In this document: positions 45,319 to 55,610 of the stretch, piece by piece
Layout: each line of letters opens with the position of its first letter
Numbering within the stretch: position 1 is the stretch's first letter
From: Symsagittifera roscoffensis
Lineage: Eukaryota; Xenacoelomorpha; Acoela; Convolutidae
Assembly (NCBI RefSeq): GCF_963678635.1
Contig: NC_087065.1
Span: 13,740,743 to 13,804,742 of the forward strand
Length of the DNA: 64,000 nucleotides
Direction: 5' to 3'
The notes under the pieces: generated by a model
Told to the model about the DNA's origin: nothing
The model's input: the letters and a program-made list of their open reading frames with translations, nothing else
The model's database searches: none
Program-made: the position numbers and the translations under genes

Positions 45319-47924
45319 AATTATTAATTTTTCTCCAACTCCTTTTTCTAGTAATCTCAAATCAAAACATAAACCCTTCTCCTCGTACAGGACCACAAGA
45401 TTTATTAGTAACACATTACGATTGTGAAGAAAATGAACAAAAAACACTACATAAATATGCAATAAATCAAGTATCACAATGTGAAACAGAACCATAAGCT
45501 ATAGAAACCACAGATGTAATAGCAACACTCTATTCAAAAGCCCGAGCAACAACAGTTACAGGTTATAAATTCACAGCAACATTTTCCGAAAAGAAAGTAC
45601 ATTGTTCACAAGTCTCGAACGGAAACAAAAACCGACTTGACCATGAATCATTCTATCAAAGTAATATAGAACGTCTTTTACATCTCAATCCCGACGATTG
45701 TAAAAATGAATTACTTAGACTAAACATCACACAAAATAAAAACTCCCAAAGAAAATTAGTTAATTTTCAAGTTTTTTCAGACTCTGTACATCAATCACAA
45801 CTTGAAAGACACCAAGGACATATAAAACTAGACGAAAAATACCCGTATAACGGCGCACACGGACGATTAACCTATGACCTACACGATAAACATTGGATAC
45901 CACACATTGGTATAAATGACCCATCAAACTGCAAAGCAGACACAAAAAATAAAGGATACCAAGAAATAATGTTTTTTGATTGGAAAATACAACTCGAAAA
46001 AATACAACTAACACGAGATTTATCAGATAATACAATGATCTATCAAGGAATCCGATTACCTTGTAAAAATGATCAAGGTTATTGCGACCCTACAACGAGA
46101 ACACAAGCAACAATTGTTTGGTTCCCCGAAGATACATGTACAACATTTCAAGTAGCAAAAATACACGCTCGTATGATAAAATTTCACGAAAAATATTTTA
46201 TACAATCAATTCCATATGAACAAGTCCATCCATCACGAAAACTAAGTTCTAATTTTAGAAACATAGACAATATAGAAAATAAATTGACACGTTTTCAAAT
46301 ATATCAAGAAACAGAACTTGCATGTAAATACAGGAATCCACTTCACAGAACACAATACTCTGAAATATTAGTTGAATACGAAAAAGGATTCGACATGACC
46401 ACTGGAAAAGTAAAAATCGACCCATATGCCACAGGTCATCCTCCAAACGAAGGAACATCCTATATACCAGTTAATTTTGAAAAAAGCAACGGACAACCTG
46501 GTGGACATCTAAAACCCCATGACACCAGAAGCACACGCTTACAAGAATTATCACTAATGAATACTACATATTTCGGTAATATCCACTATGATATTCATTT
46601 AGATATGAAACTAGATTATACAATTAGCCGAATTTTTCAAGAAATGTCACTCTCCGAATTAGAAACACTACACCAACTATGCGAATTAGAACGAACACAA
46701 ATATTACAATCACTTGCACTAGCAGTATTAAAAATACCCTATGCAGGATACTTATTATCTGGAAATAGATCAAATTTTTTAGACTATGAAGGAAACATCT
46801 TATGGTTTTATACTTGTACTAAAAAAGTATCACCACTATACGTTTTTGAAGATAAACGATGTTATAAAAGAATCCCTATCTTTTATAAGAATAAAGTACA
46901 TTTCGTGGATACACTTTCACGAAGAACCTATTTCTGGGATACCGCAGTCCCATGTGGATCAGAAAACAGCCACAATGTAGTACAACTAAACCCTGATGAA
47001 AATAAATATTATCTTCTCACTCCATATCCCACATTAATGCAATCACTCAAAAAATTTTCACCAGAAAGCATTCGCGCTATTGCTCGAAACCCAAATATAG
47101 ACTTACAATCAATAGGAATCTATTCAAAATCAGATATTCAACATCACATTAGAACACAACAATTCCAAGAATTATTAACACAAATGGACACTATACAAAG
47201 ACAATCAATAGACCAAAATTTACGCAAACTTGCAGAAACCGCAGGATTTGCCGATATCTACACGCAAGACTATAGCGGATATTTTAAAGACATTAAAGAT
47301 TATATATATCTAAACGGTGAAAAATACCGTCCCCAAGATATATCACCAATTAACATTTTTAGCTTTGTTACACTCAAAAATGAGATCCTCGATTTTCTAG
47401 GATGGCCCTACTACATCTTAGAAAAATTGACTATTTTATACGCAATGTTTAACTTTATTGGATTTCTTTTCTCACTTTTAAAAGGAATCTACAACACATG
47501 TGCTATACACACACAAGTAAACAGACAAGCAAGCGTAGCACGCATACTCTTTGCAGGATTTTTTGGAATCTTTTCTACATCTATAAACAAAATTCTTTTA
47601 GACGCACAAATAAAAGAATATAACACAAAAATAGCAACACGACAAAATACATACGACGAAGAACATAACAATGTAGACATAACGCCAACGGCACCACAAT
47701 TACCACCCCTACCAAATAACCATCCACTATCCCTAGTCCCACGAAATTTTCGAAATTTAGCCATCACACATAATCCAAATTTTCGACTCACCACATCACA
47801 AAGTCCCATCCAACATATAATGACACACCAGTCACAAGATGATAATACTTATGAACAAATTATTGAACAACCCCATACCACCGCTTTTCAGTCTCAAAAT
47901 AATCATTTTTTTAGCCCACGATGA
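45306..47924 (+). CDS. env: Env-like membrane glycoprotein with one in-frame TAA (45495-45497)
   Basis: ATG at 45306 gives a clear signal peptide (about residues 1-18, KLLIFLQLLFLVIS). After codon 63 a TAA interrupts the frame, which then stays open for 808 codons (first later ATG 45969) to TGA at 47922. The ectodomain has paired Cys residues and several N-x-S/T sites. Near 46679 is the motif CELERTQ, followed by a GNRSNFLDYEG block and WFYTC. The membrane anchor lies near 47425-47490 (LTILYAMFNFIGFLFSLL), with a second hydrophobic patch near 47530-47580 and a tail of about 110 residues. The pattern recalls glycoproteins of Jingchuvirales (chuviruses), which have been reported captured by arthropod LTR elements. 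That is from memory and only moderate. As it stands the ORF is broken by the TAA. Confidence 0.7.
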
Positions 47925-49726
47925 GCCGCCAACTTGGATCACAACACCGATCAAATTCCCACCCAACCAATCTTACCTCTCCAATCCCAATAATACCACT
48001 TTTTGCTTTTCCGCCACCCGATTTTTCACCTAGTAATGTAACATCAGGCATGAATTCCGACACTAATTCACACATCTCAGTTTTATATTCCATCTCACAA
48101 CTCAATAACCCGAATATTGAAACCCCCGATGAATTTGCCGACTCAGAACCATCCCCATCCAATAATTTTCATAACTCTTCTAATTTTTCTCAACCCCCTT
48201 TTCAACCCATATTATCCAATAACCCTGACCCAATCACTCCCACACCCTCTTATGCTTCCCAAGTTACCCCAACCTACTCCTCATACCATTCTGACCAATC
48301 ATCTCATTCTCCAGACACCCCCCGAATCTCCCCAGAGCTAGATAATTTTATTACCCTTCAACAACAACCCTACCACCTTAATACCCCAACCATAAACCAA
48401 ATCTCCTCCACAATAAATTCATCCAACCCCCCTACCCCTACACCCTCTTCAAATTATACTGAATCATTAGCACCATCATCCACATCAACTGAATCTTCAC
48501 TCAACACTAATAGAGCTTACCGCACTTTTAAAAGAAAGTTCCCCAACCATCCTTTCCCAGCAAAACCAGGAACAGCCCGTGAATACATCAACCACCCCAA
48601 GCATACTAACACAAAAGAATTTTTAGCCATCACCTTACCCTCATTCCCACAATACACCTTAAACACCCCCCACGACACTAACGAAACACGCAACTTTGTA
48701 GATGAATACGTTTTAATGCCCACTCTCTCTTGGACCTCATATTATCATTTTACTAATCCTCTTTGCTTACCTTTATCTAACACTCACATCGATATAGAGC
48801 GAAATACGGACATGCTATATCGACTCACTACACCACTAACCGCTAGACAATTTACTTACGTTGGATATAAAAAATCACTAAAAACACACACTGCACCTAG
48901 AGCTAACGAATATACACTCGAATACTATGATCACAACATCATCAGAGCTAACCAAGATCAATTCTTAGACGACGATCGCTTCGCTAATCCACAAATTACC
49001 GAGAAATTTTTCATCAAGACACCATATATATTCACACTAAACATCTTCGACCGAAAGTTTGATCACATTATTTCAGAAGCACTAACAGACACACAAGCAT
49101 ACGAAAGTTTTAAAGAACGCTTCCAAATATTTTCACTAACCTTTCATTTCCTTGCACCACACGAAAGAGATTTACACTGCTCACACGATATTATGTTGCG
49201 CACTAAACAAACCCACACATATAGTTATTATCGCTTCATCCAAAATCACTTTGACCTACACACACCCTCTAGACAACCACACCATCGTTTTCAATTCATT
49301 AATTCCAAATACACTTCACCATTTTTCCTAAATTTCACATATTGTATTAAAGACACTAACCTCCATGGTATTCTTCGTAATTATGACCCCATAACCCAAA
49401 TGTACATCTTCTGTCCCATCACCAAGACCTTCAACGCCGAAGAATCCCGACCCTTCCTTATCCCGCACGAGTTTGTACAACCTATAGAAATCCCAATTTT
49501 AGAATTCATCCACAACACTAAATTCAATCACAAATTATATAATCTAATCCAAAACACACCTTATGAGTTTGCAGTTGGCACTGAAGAACTAACCACTATT
49601 AAGGCACTTCAATTGCTTTGGCCACTGCTTCAGACTAAAAATATCATCCGCATCTTAGCTAAACTACTAACAACTTCAGAACTAATTCACGACATCTTCC
49701 CCCACCGTTTTTTCCCCGACGACTAA
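47921..49726 (+). CDS. 601-aa orphan ORF downstream of Env
   Basis: ATG at 47921 overlaps the env TGA as ATGA; stop TAA at 49724. Residues about 1-210 are Pro/Ser/Thr/Asn-rich and probably disordered. About 215-601 look like a folded, aromatic- and His-rich domain (FVDEYVLMPTLSWTSYYHF and FTYVGYKK near the start, KALQLLWPLL near the end) with few Cys. No signal peptide or membrane span is seen. It is intact, unlike gag, pol and env, so it may still be made. I recognise no family. Its place after Env suggests an accessory, matrix-like or capsid-like protein, but this is a guess from position. Confidence 0.65.
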   Translation: MSRQLGSQHRSNSHPTNLTSPIPIIPLFAFPPPDFSPSNVTSGMNSDTNSHISVLYSISQLNNPNIETPDEFADSEPSPSNNFHNSSNFSQPPFQPILSNNPDPITPTPSYASQVTPTYSSYHSDQSSHSPDTPRISPELDNFITLQQQPYHLNTPTINQISSTINSSNPPTPTPSSNYTESLAPSSTSTESSLNTNRAYRTFKRKFPNHPFPAKPGTAREYINHPKHTNTKEFLAITLPSFPQYTLNTPHDTNETRNFVDEYVLMPTLSWTSYYHFTNPLCLPLSNTHIDIERNTDMLYRLTTPLTARQFTYVGYKKSLKTHTAPRANEYTLEYYDHNIIRANQDQFLDDDRFANPQITEKFFIKTPYIFTLNIFDRKFDHIISEALTDTQAYESFKERFQIFSLTFHFLAPHERDLHCSHDIMLRTKQTHTYSYYRFIQNHFDLHTPSRQPHHRFQFINSKYTSPFFLNFTYCIKDTNLHGILRNYDPITQMYIFCPITKTFNAEESRPFLIPHEFVQPIEIPILEFIHNTKFNHKLYNLIQNTPYEFAVGTEELTTIKALQLLWPLLQTKNIIRILAKLLTTSELIHDIFPHRFFPDD

Positions 49727-51331
49727 CAGGTAAGTATGAATTAAATGAATATAACTAACTAATTGAAATATTAAAAAACTCACCATACTTTATCCATGTT
49801 TTCCTTAGATTTTTAGCCTTCATCCGACGATCACCTACAAAAACCACAAAAAACAAATAAAGATCGCAAATTTCATCAAACAGACTTCAACAATTCTATT
49901 AATCTCTTACAATTATAAATTTATAAATTTAATACCAATGCAGTAAATTCATTTCTAAAATTTTCCCCACAAGCAGTAAATCTAATTATGATGAAAATTT
50001 GTAACTTAAAATTCCCCCATAACTAGCAGTAAATTTCCAAATTCTATGCAGTAAATTAATAAAATGCAATTGCAGTACTAACCTTTTGATATTTTCATTC
50101 ATTCGCACAGAAATTCTATCCACACTCGCACAGCTCGCCCGCGAAGAATTGTTTAAAATAATGAATTTCAGTTTCAAGTTTTCACACTCAACAACTCTAA
50201 CATATAATAACATGTTTCAAACTTTCCTTTAACCCGGTTGGAAAGGAATCATATACTAAACAAAACTAACCAACGCAGCTTACTAAATACCACAAATCAT
50301 AGAATAACAGCATGACTAAGAAAAGGAAACCAACGGTACCCAAACCGGATTAACCCAGTTTAAAACTGGATAATTTATTCTTTTGAAGACTATTATAAAG
50401 TCTAAGAAAGAAATAATAAAACACAAAAAAGTCGAAAGACAAACCCATACCACGAACAATTTACTTTTTGGAAAAAGGACATAACCAACAAGACATAAGA
50501 AAAACCACAACAAACCCAACATAAAACGTTGTCACATAACAGGACCCCTCACAAAAACCGCATGAAATCATACTCCCACTCCTGGCCTAACCCACCAGGA
50601 AGGACGTCCTGAGCATGCTCTATAGCCGGCCTAACCCACCGCGCTACATCCACGCTTTGTGACCACACCTCTATTTTTAATAAGAGCTACTCAAGTGTGA
50701 GTAACTCTTCAAAATAACCGAACTAAAACAAAAAGCTTTTGTGAAAACAACTAACTAAAATCATAATTAAAAAATATTAAACTAATAAATGTTTTATAAA
50801 ATGTAAATTACATTATACAATACATAGATCAGAATACAACACCAAGGACGAACATCTAAAGATCCCACTACACTCGAGAGAGAATGACCAACCACAATCG
50901 ATATGCCACTCACAATCACAACTCAAAGGATTTAGAGTACGACTTGACTTCGCAGAAAAGGACTTCATTGAACTAGACCAATGACCACCTCGATGTTCAA
51001 GTATACGTACAGATCCGAGTAACCAGGCATCCCCTCCACGCACAATCTCCACGCCATTCCCAAACTAGATCAGACACAAAAGAAGTTCTCCACGCAGAAC
51101 AGAAAAACCTGACATAGCCAACCATTCTGAAATCAGATTTGAGTTTGTGGCAAAGACTTAGTCGTTGTCACTAGAAGACACAACGTCTTATGTCTCTAAC
51201 TCCAGCTTCCTGGAACTTCTTTAACAAAGAGGAAACGGAAGAAAATGATGTTCGCCAAAAACCAACGTCCATCATCCATCCTTCAAATTGCAGAAGAACT
51301 ATTCTAAAAAACTCTGTAAAACCCGGATGGG
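49727..51331 (+). promoter_or_regulatory. Long 3' non-coding region of the Ty3 element
   Basis: 1.6 kb between the last ORF and the 3' LTR. The word CAGTAAAT occurs four times (49941, about 49973, about 50027 and about 50049), with a fifth related copy near 50072. Two stem-loops at 50581-50599 and about 50625-50645 share the same segment CCTAACCCACC between short GC arms (CCTGG/CCAGG in the first), reminiscent of paired-loop RNA export elements. No good polypurine tract abuts the LTR; only GGATGGG (51325-51331) is present. The small minus-strand ORFs here are not supported. Confidence 0.45.
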
Positions 51332-51741
51332 TGGAACCTGATCTAAACTACATTTTATGATTGGATAAATTAGATATTTTACCAATGTAAAGTATTTAAT
51401 ATTAACCAATCATGATCCATCTAACTAACAACCCACTTATTTGGAAGTGCTGAAGTTACTTGTAATTTCAGCACCAGAGAGATTTGAATTTAACTTAGAA
51501 ATTAGTTGGACTCTCCCGAGCACTTCAGCAGCCGCAATAAACCAGTATACCCTAGATCTATTGAGCCTAGCAGAGACTAGTTAAACAACCTGAGACTAGA
51601 TAGTATAAGAGTAAGATTAGGATCGGTATTAGACTAAGAAGTTGCACGAATCTATCCGGCCGAAAATAAGATAGCGTGACGAGCAGACGGTGTACCCTAT
51701 CCGAAATTACTCTATGAGTTAACCAACTCGGTCCTAACTCA
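51332..51741 (+). mobile_element. 3' LTR of the Ty3 element (410 bp)
   Basis: Same length and, apart from one base by my reading, the same sequence as 32834-33243. AATAAA lies at 51536-51541. It is followed by ATAG (51742-51745), the target duplication. Confidence 0.95.
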
Positions 51742-52464
51742 ATAGAATGGAATGCTTAGTAGGGAAAAAATCCCCGTCGCCACAATTATTCGCGCTCACG
51801 CGTTAAGAATCTATATAACCCTGAAAACGCGCATGAATTATTCAAACCTAATTAAACCATTTGGAATAACCCAGATTTTACGCAGTTGTTTTGTTCCAAT
51901 TTGCGCTCTGGGGCTCAATGTTCTTCTCAAGGCATGAAAAATTTTAGCTGAAAACTAATACAGGTGTTATAGGTCATAGAAGTCGTAGTTTTCAAATTTC
52001 GAGCGATGAAATGAACCAAAGCTCATTATTTTGACATATGATGAATGAAACTGTTTATCAGATTATAACCGATTACAATGCCGTAAAATTTGTGTTCAGG
52101 GCGTCCTTTTATTAGTAGGCGTCAGAGAGGTGTTCGTAGTGCCAAAAATACCTACAAGTTCGGACTCAAGATTATTTGTTGAAAATCTGAGGACATCAGC
52201 TGGGTCTCTCGTAGGCTTTTCTTCCCGTAAAATAACTTTTTGATAAGCTGCTAGACTAAAAATGCAGCAACTTACTTAATAAAATGCCAAAATCTGAGCT
52301 AACTTCATTTTGTAGCTGAGTAATTTTTTTGCATTTTGTTGCAAAAATTTTTATAAGGACTTTGCCTACATCTTACGCTCTCCAGCGAATACAGTTAAGC
52401 TGAAACCTCAATCTGCTTCCGCTGTTTACGGGGATTTGCTAGCACTAAGAACAGCTCCAACCTT
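51742..52464. other. Intronic stretch right of the Ty3 element, no gene seen
   Basis: It begins with the ATAG duplication and continues as AT-rich intron DNA without a recognisable gene. A short R1-like scrap (tttgtgttcagggcg) is near 52090. Confidence 0.4.
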
Positions 52465-52984
52465 TTTGTTCCGACTTTCGTGACGAAAGTAACGGAACAT
52501 TTGTGCTCGGGTGGGTTTTTTATATTCCGACAAAATTCGACTTTTTAACTAGCTATTTTTGATGGAATATTTTATATCATTTGAAAGGTATGGTTGTCTT
52601 AAGCGTAAATTTGAAAAAATATTTTACCTGTGATCATTTTTCGTAAAGTTATGAGGGTTTAAAGATTGCCATTTTGGTCATTTTGACCAATTTGGGACAA
52701 TTAACGCGTGATATATTTTGCGCTATAATCCGTCTTAAAAATCATTCCAAATTGGTTGAAGGAAGCTTATTTGCCATAATTGATTTGTTATTAGGAGCAA
52801 AATTTATCAATTTGTACTTTATACGGCGTGCGGGGGGGATATCATTTTCAAAAAAAATCTCAAATTGAAAAAAAAAAATCATTTTCATTTACTACATTCA
52901 ATTTTTTCACGTTATTACAGCTCCATAGACCTTATGAGGCAGTCGAAACATTCAAGGCTTCGCCCTGATACGAGCAGTCTTGCT
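52465..52984 (+). mobile_element. R1 repeat, forward copy (first arm of an inverted pair)
   Basis: It starts tttgttccgactttcgtgac and ends aggcttcgccctgatacgag followed by cagtcttgc. All internal R1 blocks are present with moderate divergence. Its hairpin end faces the next copy, which is reversed, only about 113 bp away. Confidence 0.85.
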
Positions 52985-53097
52985 TACGGTTTTGTATATA
53001 TTTTCCTAATTTTCTTCTGGGAATCAATTTGCTCGTTCCGGTATGGAAATTGTCTGTTGAAAACCATTATTTTGATCACCAAATTAGGTCTAAATAA

Positions 53098-53633
53098 TAA
53101 CAAGACTGCTCGTATCAGGGCGAAGCCTTGAATATTCCGACTGCCTTTTAATGTTTATGGAGCAGTAATAACATTAAAAAATTCATTGAAATAAAACAAA
53201 ATGAAAAAAAAAATTTTCTAAAATTTGAACTTTTTTATGAAAATCATCCCCCCACACGCCATATAAAGTACAAAAAGATAGATTTCGCTCCTTGTAACAA
53301 ACCAATTATGGCAAATAAGCTTCTTTTAACCAATTTGGAACGATTTCTAAGACGGATTAACTCTCCGCTTACGCGTTAATAGCGCGAAATATATCGCACG
53401 TTAATTGTACCAAATTGGCCAAAATGGCGGTCTTTAAACCCCTGTAACTTTACCAAAAATGATCACAGGTGAAATATCTTTTCAAATTTGAGCTCAGGAC
53501 AACAATACCTTTCGAATGATATAAAAAAATTCCGTCAAAAATGGCTAGTTAAAAAGTCGAAGTTTGTCTGAAGAAAAAAAAAACCCACCCCGAGCACAAA
53601 TATTCCGTTACTTTCGTATCGAAAGTCGGAACA
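53098..53633 (-). mobile_element. R1 repeat, reverse copy (second arm of an inverted pair)
   Basis: It starts aacaagactgctcgtatcag and ends cgaaagtcggaacaaaa. It is nearly full length. With 52465-52984 it forms a long inverted repeat inside the receptor intron. Confidence 0.88.
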
Positions 53634-55074
53634 AAAATGAACAAAGCATGAAAACGCCGCTACTTCCTTTGAAAATTGGAAACACAAAATAAAAAACTGC
53701 CGCCTCTAATCCTGTTACAAACAAAACAATGACAATAGCATCAACATTTATAAATATACCCAAAAAGATTTTGCTCTTGATTGATTCAAGAATCGATTGC
53801 AGACCTTTTTATTTCAAATAGGTCCAGTTCGGCTTTGGGTGGGGAGGGGGCAGAATGAGAGATGAGCAATCAATTACACATTTACTTGAAGAGCAAAATA
53901 GAGATAAATTGAGCGTGAACAAATCTGGAGTATTTTTCTTCAACCATGGTTTATTTTTTTTGTTCACTTTAGACTTCATTAGTCGTAGCGGGGTGTTGCT
54001 TCCCCTAGCAGTTCATAAATGAGGCAATGAAATGACCCTTACGCCTAAAAATATTGTGATTAATGTGCTCAAGGTTGATTGATTATTTTTGATGCGCATT
54101 CTCAGTTCTGCTTATTGCTTCACTCTCTGCCTTTCAAGAAGTCATACTTAGTCTTTGTCTTAATAGAAACGACCCGTCTTACCTTTAATCAGAATTTTGA
54201 TGAAATTGATTTTGCGAGAAGACTTTTAAGAGCGCAATTGCTGAAAGCTTATTTTAGTTGAAACTGAGAAAAAACGTGATCGAGATGTTTGGTTGTTTGG
54301 GTGGTTGCACGGAGGTTGGTGAATAATTCATTTGAAAAACTCACACAAAAGCTCTAACTGACTCATCACCATCCTTTGGAACCAATCCTTAAATCTTACC
54401 AAATTTCATTAGACGCCAATTCAACTAATTTTGAAGAGGGAGCGCAAAAAGTTGGAACTATTAATTTCTCCCGAATTATTTCTAAGGCTTTCAACTAAGG
54501 CTTTTAACAATTTAGCTCTGAAAGTTCTAAAGATTCACAATTCTGATCAGAGATTCAAAAATGGTCAAGAATTCTTGCCGCCATCTAAAACCTGTATTTT
54601 GGAATCCTAAGGATAGCTGAAGCGATGATCATGCTTTGCTTTTTGTCGTAGCTAGTTTCATAAATGCAAATAAATTACCCAATTCTACATAATCTAGTTC
54701 ACCTTTATTTGCTTTCATGTCATAACTTTTTTTTAGCTCTTGAGCAAAAAAACCTATGCGTCAAAAATAACTTTTCAATAAATTTTTTGTTTTCAATTGA
54801 GATGTTCTGTTCAAAATCAGAGTAATTGACTGAACTTCTTAAATGATCAATACTTTCATTTAGAAATTCAAGATGCAAAACTCTGTCTGTCCAAACTCAA
54901 TCGGCATTCTTGGAAACTTTGTTAGCTGATGACCTCTGCAAATCAGTACGATTTTGGTCAATAAAATTAGATTGATTTGATGACAAATCAATTGATATAC
55001 GGTAATTTGCGACAGCTATCAAAAGTCTGCAAATTTCAGTACCAATAATTAAATGAAAACGAAAATAAAATCAA
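53634..55074. other. Intronic AT-rich stretch, no gene seen
   Basis: Short ORFs only (the longest, 54079-54261 plus, 60 codons, without motifs). No repeat family was recognised. Confidence 0.4.
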
Positions 55075-55610
55075 ACAAGACTGCTCGTATCAGGGCGAAG
55101 CCCTGAATGTTCCGACTGCCTTTTAAGGTTTTATGGAGCAGTAATAACATCAAAAAATTAAATGTAATAAAAATAACATGAAAATTTTTTTTTCTAAAAT
55201 TTGAAATTTTTTATGAAAATCATCCCCCCACACGCCATATAAAGTAAAAAAGGATAGATTTCGCTCCTTGTAACAAATCAATTATGGCAAATAAGCTTCT
55301 TTCAACCAATTTGGAACGATTTTAAGACGGATTAACTCTCCGCTTACGCGTTAACAGCTCGAAATATATCGCGAGTTAATTGTCCCAAATTGGCCAAAAT
55401 GGCATTCTTTAAACCCCCGCAACTTAACGAAAAATGATCACAGGTGAAATATCTTTTCAAATTTGAGCTCAGGACAACAATACCTTTCGAATGATATAAA
55501 AAAATTCCGTCAAAAATGGCTAGTTAAAAAGTCGAAATTTGTCTGAAGAAACAAAAAAACCCACCCCGAGCACAAATATTCCGTTACTTTCGTATCGAAA
55601 GTCGGAACAA
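55075..55610 (-). mobile_element. R1 repeat, reverse full-length copy
   Basis: It starts acaagactgctcgtatcagg with an intact hairpin (CAGGGC-GAA-GCCCTG) and ends cgaaagtcggaacaa. It is one of the best-preserved copies. Confidence 0.9.

Larger units (their letters stand above)
32834..51741 (+). mobile_element. Complete ~18.9-kb Ty3/Metaviridae-type LTR retrotransposon with Env-like ORF
   Basis: Bounded by matching 410-bp LTRs and an ATAG target duplication, inserted antisense into the GPCR intron. Coding order on the plus strand is a basic pre-gag ORF, gag, PR, RT, RNase H, integrase, two small hydrophobic ORFs, a Met-less ORF, an Env-like glycoprotein and an orphan 601-aa ORF. The pol order with integrase last and a GPY/F-like C-terminus places it in the Ty3 group. 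Ordinary Ty3 elements are about 5-8 kb, so this one is unusually large, with about 6.6 kb of coding sequence downstream of pol plus long 5' and 3' non-coding regions. The coding strand is strongly A-rich. Near-identical LTRs mean a young insertion, although four in-frame TAA codons interrupt or precede ORFs. Confidence 0.93.

Noticed and set aside
37007..45497. Alternative genetic code with TAA as a sense codon
   Set aside because: The pol ORF and the 601-aa ORF end in TAA at plausible termini, the receptor ends in TGA, and the receptor exons contain no in-frame TAA. A code change is not needed to explain three or four isolated codons in one mobile element.
35000..49000. Many minus-strand ORFs across the Ty3 element (for example 38451-38822, 47489-47809)
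   Set aside because: They are shadows of the A-rich sense ORFs, dominated by Phe/Leu/Val from complementary codons, and carry no domains.
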